From contig JBMOIB010000004.1 in assembly GCA_049317545.1 (NCBI GenBank), forward strand, positions 1-64,000: 64,000 nt of DNA. The letters are read 5' to 3'. A program made the position numbers and the translations under genes. The notes below the pieces were generated by a model, which was not told the origin of the DNA, did no database searches, and saw only the letters and a list, made by a program, of their open reading frames with translations. Positions 1 through 9,318 of this stretch are shown here, one piece after another (the stretch's first letter is position 1; the number at the start of each line of letters is the position of its first letter). Origin of the DNA: REEB506 sp049317545. GTDB lineage: Bacteria; Pseudomonadota; Alphaproteobacteria; Caulobacterales; Aquidulcibacteraceae.

Positions 1-1006
<1,006 letters not shown>

Positions 1007-1053
1007 GAGAGCGTCTCGGTAAGGCCCGGACAGAGCGGGCTAGGCTGGGATCA

Positions 1054-1095
1054 AGGCGGCGTTCCCCCGAGGCGTGGGCCGCCTCCCAGGAGGCG
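1054..1095 (-). promoter_or_regulatory. Candidate leuA attenuator hairpins
   Basis: Two stems compete for the same bases. One pairs 1080-1086 with 1089-1095 (7 bp, tight loop). The other pairs 1055-1060 with 1078-1083 (6 bp plus an A-T at 1054/1084, 17-nt loop). They cannot form together, as expected of antiterminator/terminator pairs. No clear U-tract follows the leuA-proximal stem, so the termination mechanism is uncertain. Confidence 0.5.
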
Positions 1096-1099
1096 ACGT

Positions 1100-1165
1100 C
1101 TACCGCGCCCGGGGGCCCGTAAGGCGCCCGGCCAGAAGCGGCAGGAGGAGGATGATCTTGCTCAC
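1100..1165 (-). CDS. Leucine-rich leader peptide (leuL-like)
   Basis: A 21-codon ORF starting with GTG at 1165 and ending with TAG at 1100-1102. It reads MSKIILLLPLLAGRLTGPRA plus a final R. Six of 21 codons are Leu and two are Ile, clustered as IILLLPLL. A weak AGG lies a few bases before the start. It ends about 94 nt before the leuA start, over a region able to form alternative hairpins. Leucine-codon leaders are an established control of leu genes in proteobacteria (ribosome-mediated attenuation). Whether this one is translated is inferred. Confidence 0.7.
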   Translation of the reverse strand: MSKIILLLPLLAGRLTGPRAR

Positions 1166-1218
1166 ATGACCTGCATAACGCGCTTTCGCGGAAAAATCTA
1201 CTCCGCCACGTCCAGTTT

Positions 1219-1917
1219 CTAAGGGCGCCAGCGCCGGACGAGCGGGCGCGCGATGAACACAATCGCCAGCCACACGACCGCCGCCGCGGCGAGGAACATC
1301 AGCGCTCCGGCGTTACGCCCGGAGAACAACTCGCCCAGCCCGTGGCCGGCGAACGCCACCAGCACGATCTTCGGCACGATCCCCACGCCCGTGCCGCCCG
1401 CGAACCAGGAGAGCCTCATGCCGGTCGCGCCGAGCGCCATGTTGACGAGGATGAACGGGCCGGACGGCACCATGCGGATGACCAGCGCGGCGAGGAAGCC
1501 GTTGTCCTTCACGGTGCCGGCGACCCGGCGGACGAGATCGCCGCCCAGCCGGCTCAAGCCCTGCGCCCCCGTGAGCCGGCCGATGAAGAAACCGACGACC
1601 GCCGAGATCATCGTCGACGTCCAAGACAGCACGATCCCTTCCGACGGCCCGAACACCGCAACGGTCGCGGCGATCAGCGCGATCTGCGGCGCGCCGATGA
1701 AGGCCAACAGCGTGAACACCGCCGTCACCGCCGCCGGGGCCCACCATGCGCCGCGCAGGTCGCGCAGGAGGGCGCCGACGAAGCCCTGATCGACATTCAA
1801 GGTGAAGGCGCCGATCGCCAGCGCCAGGCCAACCACCGCGACCGCCCCGGTCGATATCCAAAACGCGCGGGCGGTCCGCGCGTCCATTTTCGCAAAGAAG
1901 TCCAGGAGGTCTCGCAC
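1219..1917 (-). CDS. TVP38/TMEM64 (VTT/DedA-like) membrane protein
   Basis: A 232-residue integral membrane protein with about six hydrophobic segments. The central IGAPQIALIAATVAVFGPSE and FIGRLTGAQGLSRLGGD stretch, and IRMVPSGPFILVNMALGATG, match the VTT-domain pattern of TVP38/TMEM64 proteins. Relatives act as lipid scramblases or in membrane homeostasis, but the substrate here is unknown. The GTG at 1917 is preferred because GAGG lies before it; an internal ATG at 1884 lacks a ribosome site. It lies 30 bp after the upstream esterase gene and is probably cotranscribed. Confidence 0.8.
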   Translation of the reverse strand: MRDLLDFFAKMDARTARAFWISTGAVAVVGLALAIGAFTLNVDQGFVGALLRDLRGAWWAPAAVTAVFTLLAFIGAPQIALIAATVAVFGPSEGIVLSWTSTMISAVVGFFIGRLTGAQGLSRLGGDLVRRVAGTVKDNGFLAALVIRMVPSGPFILVNMALGATGMRLSWFAGGTGVGIVPKIVLVAFAGHGLGELFSGRNAGALMFLAAAAVVWLAIVFIARPLVRRWRP

Positions 1918-1947
1918 GCGGCCTCGTGGCCCGCCGTCAGCGGAAGG

Positions 1948-2841
1948 TCAAGCGGGCGCGGCGCCCCAGCGGCGCAGAGCGTCGAAGATGGCGGTGGTAG
2001 GCTTGTCGCCCGGCGCGCCGATGTCGTTGTTGATGCTTGCGTGGGTCTTGTCGAACGCAGGCGCCACGGATGCCGCGCCCCCGGCTTTCCGCACCGCCTC
2101 CGCGAGCAGGCGCGACTGGCGGGTCGCGTCCGGCCGCTGTGTGTGGAAAATCAGGAACGGCGGCGGCGGACGGGCGGGATCGAGCTGGAACACCGGCGAG
2201 GCGTCGCGCCACAGCGCCCCGTCCCTGCCGAACGCGTCGCCGTACATGTCGCCCATGAAGCCGCCGCGGGCGATCAAGGCCTTGGCTTGGGTCGCCACGT
2301 CGTAGCCCGCGCCGTCGAGAAGGATCGCGCCCTTGAGGTCGCGCGGCTTAAGCCCGTGGGCGCCGAGCCAGCGCGGGTCGGCCGCGACCAGCGCCGCCAG
2401 ATGCGCGCCCGCTGAATGCCCCATGACGACGATCCGGCTTGGATCGCCGCCTTGCGCCTTGGCGTTGGCGAACAGCCAGGCGATCGCCGCCGCCACATCC
2501 TCGATGTGCGCAGGGTGACGCACGGCCGGCGATAGGCGGTAGTTCAGGCTCGCGTAGAGGTAGCCGCGCTCCGTGAAGACCCTGGCCTTGTCCGCGCCAG
2601 CGGGCGGATTGGCCTTGTCGCCGATCCGCCAGCCGCCGCCATGAATGAAGGCGAGGATCGGCCGACCCTGCCCCGGAGCGCCGTAGAGATCGAGGCTCTG
2701 CAGGTCGGGATCAACGCCGGGGGTCTCGGCGTAGCGGTAGGTGCGTGGCGCAAGCGCCAGTCGACCCGCCCGGGTGTAGGCTTCGCCCGGCGCAGCAAGA
2801 CTTGCGGCGGCGAGCGAAGTGATGAGCGTGCGACGATCCAT
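1948..2841 (-). CDS. Exported alpha/beta hydrolase (esterase/lipase, HSL-like)
   Basis: A 297-residue esterase-type hydrolase. It carries an N-terminal signal-like segment beginning MDRRTLITSLAAASLAAPGE, with twin arginines. The oxyanion motif HGGGWRIGDKA and the nucleophile elbow GHSAGAHLAALVA identify the hormone-sensitive-lipase/BD-FAE-like family. The catalytic Asp and His are expected in the last third (FDKTHASINN carries a likely His). Substrate unknown. It precedes the VTT membrane-protein gene by 30 bp on the same strand, so the two probably form an operon. Confidence 0.85.
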   Translation of the reverse strand: MDRRTLITSLAAASLAAPGEAYTRAGRLALAPRTYRYAETPGVDPDLQSLDLYGAPGQGRPILAFIHGGGWRIGDKANPPAGADKARVFTERGYLYASLNYRLSPAVRHPAHIEDVAAAIAWLFANAKAQGGDPSRIVVMGHSAGAHLAALVAADPRWLGAHGLKPRDLKGAILLDGAGYDVATQAKALIARGGFMGDMYGDAFGRDGALWRDASPVFQLDPARPPPPFLIFHTQRPDATRQSRLLAEAVRKAGGAASVAPAFDKTHASINNDIGAPGDKPTTAIFDALRRWGAAPA

Positions 2842-2884
2842 GCCGCTTCAACGTAGGCGAGGATGGATTCCGTCGGAAGCGAAC

Positions 2885-3316
2885 TCAGGCGTGCGCAGAT
2901 CCGTTCTGCGCGCCGAAGGGCCACCAGCCGCGCTTCTGGCGCAGTTCGGCGTGAACGGGCTTATCCTTCGCGCCGCGCGGAACCATCATGTCGTTCATCG
3001 GCGGCTTGAGGCCGCGGATGAGGTCTTCTTCGGCAACTTCGCGGTCACGGACGTCTTGGATGCGGCAGACGTGGCGCTCAGTCGCGCCATAGAACCAGAA
3101 GGCTTTGCCCCACTTTTCGTGGCCGAGGAGGCGCTCGCGAAAGCTCGTCGCCTTGCCGACGTACAGGGGCTCCAGGAAGAAGGCGAAGCGCCGGCGCACG
3201 AAGACGTAGACGCCCGAAACGCCGTCTGGCGGGATGCCCGCCTTCGTGAGCGTGATCTTGAACCTATATCGGCGCCCGGATTCGCCGCGCCAGACATGCC
3301 ATCCAAACAAGATCAT
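2885..3316 (-). CDS. Standalone GIY-YIG domain protein
   Basis: A 143-residue protein with a GIY-YIG nuclease-like core. GVYVF at residues 35-39 and LYVGKATSFRERL at 51-63 give the GIY-YIG tyrosines and the conserved arginine. EEDLIRGLKPPMND provides the acidic residue and the terminal Asn typical of the fold. About 34 residues precede the motif, an unusual extension for a minimal GIY-YIG protein. Possible role in DNA processing or repair; no partner gene is adjacent. It is transcribed away from the 2OG oxygenase gene. Confidence 0.8.
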   Translation of the reverse strand: MILFGWHVWRGESGRRYRFKITLTKAGIPPDGVSGVYVFVRRRFAFFLEPLYVGKATSFRERLLGHEKWGKAFWFYGATERHVCRIQDVRDREVAEEDLIRGLKPPMNDMMVPRGAKDKPVHAELRQKRGWWPFGAQNGSAHA

Positions 3317-3417
3317 GCGACGCGCTCCGTTAACCTCTTCGCAACCTCGACCGATGCGGTAAACGAGACGTTAACCGGCCCATCCGAGGACGGAGCCCCA
3401 CCTTCGGAGATCTCCCC

Positions 3418-4344
3418 ATGCCCGCTCCCGGCGTCGTCCCCGTTTCGCTTCGCGATCCCGCTGCGGCGTTCGCCGACCGGCTGTGGGACTCGTTTGCGCG
3501 CTATGGGTTCGCCGTCGTCGCCGACCATGGGCTGGACGAGCGCTTGGTCACTCGCGCCTATGCCGCGGCCAAAGCGTTCTTCGCTTTGCCTGAGACCGAA
3601 AAGCTCAAATGGCGGATGCCGGGCGGCGGCGGTCAGCGCGGCTACACCCCGTTCGGCGTCGAAGCCGCCAAAGGCGCGGCAGAGGTCGACCTCAAGGAAT
3701 TCTGGCACGTCGGGCGCGAACTCGCGCCGGGCCACCGCTTTCGGCCAATGATGCCGGATAATGTGTGGCCGGACGTTCAAGATTTCCGCGCCGCGCTGTA
3801 CGGCCTCTACGAGGCGCTCGATGGGCTCGGCCTGCAGGTCCTTGGCGCGCTCGCGACCCGGCTGGAGCTGCCTCAGGGCTATTTCGACGCCGCCGTCGGC
3901 GAGGGCAATTCGATCCTGCGCCTGCTGCATTATCCGCCGACGCCGCCCAATCCGTCCGGCGTGCGCGCCGGGGCGCATGAAGACATCAACGCCATCACGC
4001 TCCTCTTGGGCGCCGAAGAGGCCGGCCTGCAATTGCTCGACCGCGACGGCCGCTGGCTGGAGATCGCGCCGCCGCCGGGCTGCGTCGTGGTCAATATCGG
4101 CGACATGCTGCAGCGCCTGACCAACCACGTCCTGCCGTCGACCACGCATCGCGTCGTCAATCCGACCGCCGACCGCGCGCACCTGCCGCGCTATTCGATC
4201 CCGTTCTTCCAGCATTTCACGCCGGATTTCCTGATCGAGACTCTGCCGTCCTGCATGGATGCGCAGCGCCCGAACCGCTATCCGCAGCCGATCACCGCGC
4301 ACGACTATCTGCTCGAACGCTTGCGCGAGATACGCCTCACATGA
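3418..4344 (+). CDS. 2-oxoglutarate/Fe(II) oxygenase, isopenicillin-N-synthase family
   Basis: A 308-residue double-stranded beta-helix oxygenase with a DIOX_N-type N-terminus (FARYGFAVVADHGL). Iron ligands are visible as HED at 187-189 and the distal His in STTHRVVNP at 244. RYS at 258-260 is the 2-oxoglutarate carboxylate-binding RxS. Family members hydroxylate, desaturate or cyclise small molecules using O2 and 2-oxoglutarate; the substrate here is unknown. Its stop overlaps the start of the downstream DMT transporter by ATGA, so the two are translationally coupled. That suggests the transporter may move the enzyme's substrate or product. Confidence 0.9.
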   Translation: MPAPGVVPVSLRDPAAAFADRLWDSFARYGFAVVADHGLDERLVTRAYAAAKAFFALPETEKLKWRMPGGGGQRGYTPFGVEAAKGAAEVDLKEFWHVGRELAPGHRFRPMMPDNVWPDVQDFRAALYGLYEALDGLGLQVLGALATRLELPQGYFDAAVGEGNSILRLLHYPPTPPNPSGVRAGAHEDINAITLLLGAEEAGLQLLDRDGRWLEIAPPPGCVVVNIGDMLQRLTNHVLPSTTHRVVNPTADRAHLPRYSIPFFQHFTPDFLIETLPSCMDAQRPNRYPQPITAHDYLLERLREIRLT

Positions 4345-5231
4345 AGTCTCTCCCCGCTGCGCCGGCGCTGGCCGTCATGCTCGCCGTCCTGTTCGGCGCG
4401 GCGCTCGATTCCGCGATCAAGCATCTCGGCGCCACCAACGGCGCGCTGATGCTGTCGTTCGGGCGCTACGTGGCGGGCTCGATCTTCGCGGCGGGCGTCT
4501 ACGCCCTCACGGACCGGCGGCGCATCGACGCCGACATGCTCCGCTTCCATGCTGGGCGCTCTGTGCTGATCGTGATCTCGTCGACGACGTTTTTTTACGC
4601 CCTGACCGTGATGCCGCTCGTTGAAGTGATCACGATCGGCTTTCTCGCGCCGCTTATCATTCCGTTCACGGCCTTCCTGATTTTGCGCGAGCGTCCGTCG
4701 CGCGAGAGTCTTGCGGCCGCCCTCGTCGGCTTCGCGGGCGTGCTCGTTGCGGTTTCGGGTCCGCCCGATGCGCACGCGCACCCGCAGCGCGCATTGGGCG
4801 TCGCCGCCGCACTCGTCTCGGTGCTGACCTATGCGGTGTCGCTTACCCTGCTGCGCGTTCGCGCAGGCAAGGACGGCGCGCCGCTGACCACCTTGTTCGC
4901 GAACGTCCTGCCGGCCCTGATGCTCGCTGCGCCCGCGCTCGCGCTGCATCCGGTCCCGCCAGTCGTTGAATGGCCGTGGTTCGGCTTCGCCGGCGCGATG
5001 GGCGCGATGCTGTGGATGCTGATGGCCTGGGCCTATGCGCGCGCGCCGGCCGCCAACCTCGCGCCGCTGGAATACACGGCGCTGATCTGGAGCGCCGCCC
5101 TCGGCTGGATCCTGTTCGCCGAAGTTCCGCGACCGCAGGCGCTGGCCGGCGGCCTGATCATCGCGGCGGCCTGCATCGGCCTCGCCTGGACCCAGCAGCG
5201 CGCCGCGCGACGGCCCGCGTCAGCTCTCTGA
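4341..5231 (+). CDS. DMT-superfamily (EamA) transporter
   Basis: A 296-residue protein with about ten hydrophobic helices arranged as two EamA repeats. Typical segments are SFGRYVAGSIFAAGVYAL in the first half and LAPLEYTALIWSAALGWILF near the end. EamA proteins usually export metabolites or drugs. The ATG overlaps the stop of the 2OG oxygenase by four bases, indicating coupled translation. The 3' end overlaps the convergent hypothetical gene by 12 bp. The substrate cannot be read from sequence. Confidence 0.9.
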   Translation: MKSLPAAPALAVMLAVLFGAALDSAIKHLGATNGALMLSFGRYVAGSIFAAGVYALTDRRRIDADMLRFHAGRSVLIVISSTTFFYALTVMPLVEVITIGFLAPLIIPFTAFLILRERPSRESLAAALVGFAGVLVAVSGPPDAHAHPQRALGVAAALVSVLTYAVSLTLLRVRAGKDGAPLTTLFANVLPALMLAAPALALHPVPPVVEWPWFGFAGAMGAMLWMLMAWAYARAPAANLAPLEYTALIWSAALGWILFAEVPRPQALAGGLIIAAACIGLAWTQQRAARRPASAL

Positions 5232-5699
5232 AACGAGCAGCGCGCCGTCCGGACCGAAGAAGCCCTCGCCGACGACGTGGCGCACCGCGTCGCCGCAGCG
5301 CTTGACCTGTTCGCCGACGGCGGTGGCGAGCGCCTCGGCCGCCTGCGGCGAGACCTGGCTGAAGGCGGAAAGCGCGACGATCGTGCGGGCGCGGTCGAGC
5401 ACGCGCACGATAATCTGCGGCCCGCCGCGATCGATGCGGGCGCGGAACTCCTCCATCTCCTCTTCGAAATCCTCGCGCGTCGGCTCGGCTGCGGTGATCG
5501 CATCGACCCAAAGTACAGGCTGGCGATCGAGGTCGTAGACGGCGAGGCCCAACGCGTCGGCCTCGACGATCAGATCGAACCCGGCGGCCTTGGTCAGGCG
5601 CTTCAGATCGGGGACGTCGAACTTCACGAGTTCGACGCTGATCCAGCGCTGCAACGGCGGGAGGTCTTCCGTCAGCGGCTCGTTTGCGTCGTCGGTCAT
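5220..5699 (-). CDS. Hypothetical protein, 159 residues
   Basis: I do not recognise this protein. It is soluble, acidic and has no signal peptide. Its middle contains an acidic helix (REDFEEEMEEFRARIDRGGP) after a beta-rich section (DLIVEADALGLAVYDLDRQP). It lies just downstream of ilvC on the same strand with a 37-bp gap, and its own 3' end overlaps the DMT transporter stop by 12 bp. Codon use resembles neighbouring genes, so it is likely a real lineage-specific gene. Confidence 0.6.
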   Translation of the reverse strand: MTDDANEPLTEDLPPLQRWISVELVKFDVPDLKRLTKAAGFDLIVEADALGLAVYDLDRQPVLWVDAITAAEPTREDFEEEMEEFRARIDRGGPQIIVRVLDRARTIVALSAFSQVSPQAAEALATAVGEQVKRCGDAVRHVVGEGFFGPDGALLVSES

Positions 5700-5736
5700 G
5701 CGAACTCCGCTCTGGCTGAGCGCCGCGCGCCGTCGC

Positions 5737-6756
5737 TCAGTTCCGGTCCTTGTCGACGAGCTTGTTCTTCGCGATCCACGGCATCATTCCCCGCAATTGC
5801 GCGCCGACCTCTTCGATCGGGTGCTCAGCGGTGATGCGACGGCGCGCCTTGAAGCTCGGCTGACCGACCTTGTTTTCGAGCATCCAGTCGCGCGCGAAAC
5901 GGCCTGACTGGATGTCGTCGAGCACGCGCTTCATCTCGGCCTTGGTCTCGGACGTCACGATCCGCGGGCCGGTGACGTATTCGCCGTACTCGGCCGTGTT
6001 GGAGATCGAATAATTCATATTGGCGATGCCACCCTCGTAGATAAGGTCGACGATCAGCTTCACTTCGTGCAGGCACTCGAAATAGGCCATTTCCGGCGGG
6101 TAACCGGCTTCCGTCAGCGTCTCGAAGCCGGCGCGGATGAGCTCCACGAGGCCGCCGCACAGAACCACCTGTTCACCGAACAGATCGGTTTCGCATTCGT
6201 CGCGGAACGTCGTTTCGATCACGCCCGAGCGGCCGCCGCCGATCGCCGAGGCATAGGCGAGGCACGTTTCCATCGCCTTGCCCGACGGGTTCTGGTGGAT
6301 CGCCACGAGGCACGGCACGCCGCCGCCCTTGGAATATTCCGAACGCACCGTATGGCCCGGGCCCTTCGGCGCGACCATGCCGACGTCGACGTTCACCGGC
6401 GCTTCGATGAGCTTGAAATGGATGTTGAAGCCGTGGCCGAAAAGCAGGGTTTGGCCGGCTTTCAGATGGGGCGCGATTTCAGCGTTATAGATGTCGGCCT
6501 GCACTTCGTCGGGCGCGAGGATCATGACGACGTCGGCGGTCTTGGCCGCTTCGGCGACGGTGACGACCTTCAACTTCTCCGCCTCGGCTTTCTTGGCGCT
6601 GGCCGAGCCCGGCTTGAGGGCCACCATGACGTTCGCCACGCCCGAATCCCGGAGATTGAGCGCGTGGGCGTGGCCTTGGCTGCCATAGCCGACTACCGCG
6701 ACCGACTTGCCTTTGATGAGGTTCAGATCGGCGTCGCGGTCGTAGTACACGCGCAT
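5737..6756 (-). CDS. ilvC: Ketol-acid reductoisomerase
   Basis: Converts acetolactate and acetohydroxybutyrate to dihydroxy acids in valine, isoleucine and leucine synthesis, using NADPH and Mg2+. The start is placed at 6756 (MRVYYDRDADLNLIKGKSVA), giving 339 residues, the class I length. GGAG precedes it at normal spacing, and the longer upstream reading is non-homologous. VVGYGSQGHAHALNLRDSG is the nucleotide-binding loop. GPGHTVRSEY and ETDLFGEQ carry metal and active-site residues. It shares its strand with ilvH and leuA but is not contiguous with them. Confidence 0.98.
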   Translation of the reverse strand: MRVYYDRDADLNLIKGKSVAVVGYGSQGHAHALNLRDSGVANVMVALKPGSASAKKAEAEKLKVVTVAEAAKTADVVMILAPDEVQADIYNAEIAPHLKAGQTLLFGHGFNIHFKLIEAPVNVDVGMVAPKGPGHTVRSEYSKGGGVPCLVAIHQNPSGKAMETCLAYASAIGGGRSGVIETTFRDECETDLFGEQVVLCGGLVELIRAGFETLTEAGYPPEMAYFECLHEVKLIVDLIYEGGIANMNYSISNTAEYGEYVTGPRIVTSETKAEMKRVLDDIQSGRFARDWMLENKVGQPSFKARRRITAEHPIEEVGAQLRGMMPWIAKNKLVDKDRN

Positions 6757-6874
6757 TTTCTTGTCTCCGGGCCTGCCTTTTCCGGCGCCTCCTTGCGCCG
6801 CCCCTCCGCGAGGGACGCCTTGAGAAGCCGCTTTTTGCCGAAGCGTCAAGAAGCCCTGGATCGAAAGCCGTACC

Positions 6875-7891
6875 TCAGGCGGTGAACACCACCTTCGGCC
6901 CGGCGTCGGTCATGGCGTCGATGGCGTCGCAGAACGGCACCACCCGGTGGGTGACCCGCTCCGGGTGGAACTTGCCGCAGGCGATGCAGCCGAGCGCATC
7001 AGGGAAGGTCGGGCGGGAGTGGACGCGGCTCGTATGGAAGGTCAGGCCTTTGTAATAGGCGCGCGTGAGGGGAACCGGCGTCGTCGCGCCGAGATGGATC
7101 GCGACGCTGGTGAGGACGCCGTTCGCGGCGCAGGACTGGATCGCGAACCCCAGCGCCTCCGGGTTCCCTGCGCCCTCGACGACGATATCGAACGGCTCGA
7201 CTGGATCGCGTCCCGCGAGCGGCGCGGTCTCTGCGCCGAGCGCGGCGGCCCGTGCGCGGCGGTCTTCGTGGTCGTCGAGATAGAGCGTGCGTCCCGCGCC
7301 GAGCGCAACGGCGGCGCCGGCGGCATAGATCGAGACGCTCTGCGCAAGGCCGCCCAGCACCAGCACGGTCGCGCCAGGCCGCTCCTTGAGCGGTCCCGCA
7401 ACGCCGCGCCAGCCGTCGGCGATATTGTCGCTCAGGCTAGCCGCCGCGACGGGATCGACGCCTTCCGGCAAGCGGACCAGCATGTGATCGGCGAACGGCA
7501 CGTACATCAGATCGCTCAGCGCGCCGCCGAATTCGGTCTTCGACGTGGGCTTTAAACCGAAGGCCGCGCCGAACGGATAGGCCTCGCAGGAATTTGTCCA
7601 GCCGCGCCGGCATGTCGGGCAACGACCGCACGACAGCTGGAACGGCACGACCACCACATCGCCTGGCGCGACGCCGGCTTTCGGCCCGGCCTCAATGACC
7701 CGCGCAATCGTCTCGTGCCCAAACGCGAACGGCCCCGGATACTTCACCACGCCCAGCGCGATGTAGAGATCGAGGTCGCAGCGCGCGACGGCGATCGGCG
7801 CGACGACGGCGTCGGTATCGGCCGCGAGTTTGGGCGGCGGAGCATCGCGCCATTCGAACTGGCCGGGCGCAAGGAAGGTCAATTGGCGCAT
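6875..7891 (-). CDS. Zinc-type MDR alcohol dehydrogenase
   Basis: A 338-residue medium-chain dehydrogenase/reductase. CGRCPTCRRGWTNSC is the structural-zinc cysteine cluster, GHE (in FAFGHETIARV) belongs to the catalytic zinc site, and VLVLGGLAQSVSIYAAG is a somewhat degenerate Rossmann glycine loop. It probably oxidises or reduces an alcohol/aldehyde with NAD(P). The gene begins one base after the stop of the DUF4267 gene, so the two form one unit, divergent from a LysR regulator that probably controls them. Substrate unknown. Confidence 0.9.
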   Translation of the reverse strand: MRQLTFLAPGQFEWRDAPPPKLAADTDAVVAPIAVARCDLDLYIALGVVKYPGPFAFGHETIARVIEAGPKAGVAPGDVVVVPFQLSCGRCPTCRRGWTNSCEAYPFGAAFGLKPTSKTEFGGALSDLMYVPFADHMLVRLPEGVDPVAAASLSDNIADGWRGVAGPLKERPGATVLVLGGLAQSVSIYAAGAAVALGAGRTLYLDDHEDRRARAAALGAETAPLAGRDPVEPFDIVVEGAGNPEALGFAIQSCAANGVLTSVAIHLGATTPVPLTRAYYKGLTFHTSRVHSRPTFPDALGCIACGKFHPERVTHRVVPFCDAIDAMTDAGPKVVFTA

Positions 7892-7892
7892 G

Positions 7893-8315
7893 TCAGGTCC
7901 CCGTATTCGGACGCGCGGCGAGCCAGAGGACGCCGGCCGTCACCGCCAGAAAGACGCCGATCGCAACGTGGCGCGCGATCGTCGCGACCGGCGCGCCCGC
8001 GCGCGAGACGAGAATGGCGTCGCCGATCGGCATGATGAGCCCCGCGAGCGCCACCCAGGCGAGCGCCGAATAATTGCGTGTGGCGAGCAGCGCGCCGACG
8101 GCAAGCGCGATGAAGGCGGCGCGCAGCCCATAGACCAGAACAAAGCCATGGTCCTGCGGATCGGTCAGCGGCAGGCCAAGATACGTCGCAAACCCTGCAG
8201 GCGCGGCGAACGCGCGGAAGGCGTTGACGGCCTGAAGGGCGGCGATCGCAAGCGCGAGCCAGAACCCGATAGCGGCCCATGGGGCAATCGGGGGCGATGC
8301 GGCGGTTGGGGGCAT
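7893..8315 (-). CDS. DUF4267-like small membrane protein
   Basis: A 140-residue protein with four hydrophobic helices. The segments HGFVLVYGLRAAFIALAVGA and LAWVALAGLIMPIGDAILVS match the DUF4267 pattern, which has no assigned function. It is the first gene of a two-gene unit with the MDR dehydrogenase (1-bp gap). It faces a LysR-family gene across a 94-bp region containing two perfect inverted repeats, suggesting regulated expression. Confidence 0.75.
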   Translation of the reverse strand: MPPTAASPPIAPWAAIGFWLALAIAALQAVNAFRAFAAPAGFATYLGLPLTDPQDHGFVLVYGLRAAFIALAVGALLATRNYSALAWVALAGLIMPIGDAILVSRAGAPVATIARHVAIGVFLAVTAGVLWLAARPNTGT

Positions 8316-8368
8316 GGTTGGTCTCCTCAGGCCCTCATCCTGGCCGAGACGCCCGCCACGCCACGCAT

Positions 8369-8403
8369 GAGAAAACTTCTCGTTAGATGAATTCTGTTCA
8401 TCT
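8369..8403. promoter_or_regulatory. Two inverted repeats, probable LysR operator
   Basis: Between the divergent DUF4267 and LysR genes lie GAGAA-N3-TTCTC (8369-8381) and AGATGAA-N5-TTCATCT (8385-8403), both perfect. The second ends seven bases before the LysR start codon. Position and symmetry fit an autoregulatory LysR-type operator. This is an inference from layout. Confidence 0.55.
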
Positions 8404-8409
8404 ATATGG

Positions 8410-9318
8410 ATGGTCGCCCGCCCGCTCCCGCCGCTCGCCGCCCTGCGCGCATTCGAGGCCGTCGCCCGCCTGGGGAGCTTCCGCGACGCGGCCGCGGAAC
8501 TGAGCGTTACGCCCTCGGCGGTCAGCCATCAGATCAAGACGCTCGAAACCTGGCTGGGCGCACCGGCCTTCACGCGCAGCGTCCGTGCTGTCGCGTTGAC
8601 CCCGCTGGGCGCAGCGCTGGCGAAGGACTGCGTCCGCGCCTTCGACGACCTCGCCCAGGCTCTCGCCCGCGCTCGCGGCGCGGCTTCGGATACCCGCCTG
8701 CGGATCAGCGCGCTGCCGCTGTTCACGACGGTTTGGCTCGCGCCGCGGCTCGCCCGGTTCCAGGCGCGGGAGCCGGAGCTTGCGATCGAGATCGACACGA
8801 CGAACCGGCTGGTCGATTTCGAGCGCGACGCCGTCGATATCGCCATCCGCAATGTGTATGCGCCGACGCCGGGCCTCGTGGCGCGCAAGCTGATCGACCT
8901 CACCGCCGCGCCGATCTGCGCACCTGCCCTGGCTGCAAAGCTCAAGCGCCCGCAGGACCTCGCCGGCGCGACCCTGATCCACATTTCCTCGCGCGCGGGC
9001 GGTTGGCCGGATTGGCTCGCGTACGCCGGCGCGCCGGACCTGAAGCCGCGCGGCGCCCTTTCCTTCGATGCGATCCCACCGGCGTTGGAAGCCGCGGCGC
9101 AGGGGCGCGGCGTTCTTTTGGGGCTGTTTCCTCTGGTTTGGGACGCGCCAATCGCAGCCGGCCTCGTCCAGCCCTTCGATCTTCCCCCGATCAGCGCCGG
9201 AACCTATTTCCTCGTGCATCGACGCGAGGACCGCGCTCGCCGCAGCGTTCAGGCGTTCGTCGAGTGGATCAGCGCGGAAATGCGCGCCGACAAGCGCCGG
9301 CTGGCGCGGCGGCGTTAG
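8410..9318 (+). CDS. LysR-family transcriptional regulator (GcvA-like)
   Basis: A 302-residue LysR protein. The N-terminal winged helix is typical: LRAFEAVARLGSFRDAAAEL, then VTPSAVSHQIKTLE as the recognition helix. A periplasmic-binding-type effector domain follows (LRISALPLFTTVWLAPRLA). It most resembles GcvA-type regulators. It is divergent from the DUF4267-dehydrogenase unit, the classic arrangement of a LysR gene and its target, with inverted repeats between them. Its stop overlaps the convergent ilvH stop by four bases. The inducer is unknown. Confidence 0.92.
   Translation: MVARPLPPLAALRAFEAVARLGSFRDAAAELSVTPSAVSHQIKTLETWLGAPAFTRSVRAVALTPLGAALAKDCVRAFDDLAQALARARGAASDTRLRISALPLFTTVWLAPRLARFQAREPELAIEIDTTNRLVDFERDAVDIAIRNVYAPTPGLVARKLIDLTAAPICAPALAAKLKRPQDLAGATLIHISSRAGGWPDWLAYAGAPDLKPRGALSFDAIPPALEAAAQGRGVLLGLFPLVWDAPIAAGLVQPFDLPPISAGTYFLVHRREDRARRSVQAFVEWISAEMRADKRRLARRR

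Noticed and set aside
3330..3376. Two TTAACC half-sites that could be CtrA boxes
   Set aside because: Neither has a TTAA partner at seven-base spacing, and two short motifs are expected by chance.
5716..5740. CTGAGCG/CGCTCAG hairpin at the ilvC stop as a terminator
   Set aside because: There is no T-run, and the stem overlaps the coding end; the loop is large, so support is too weak.
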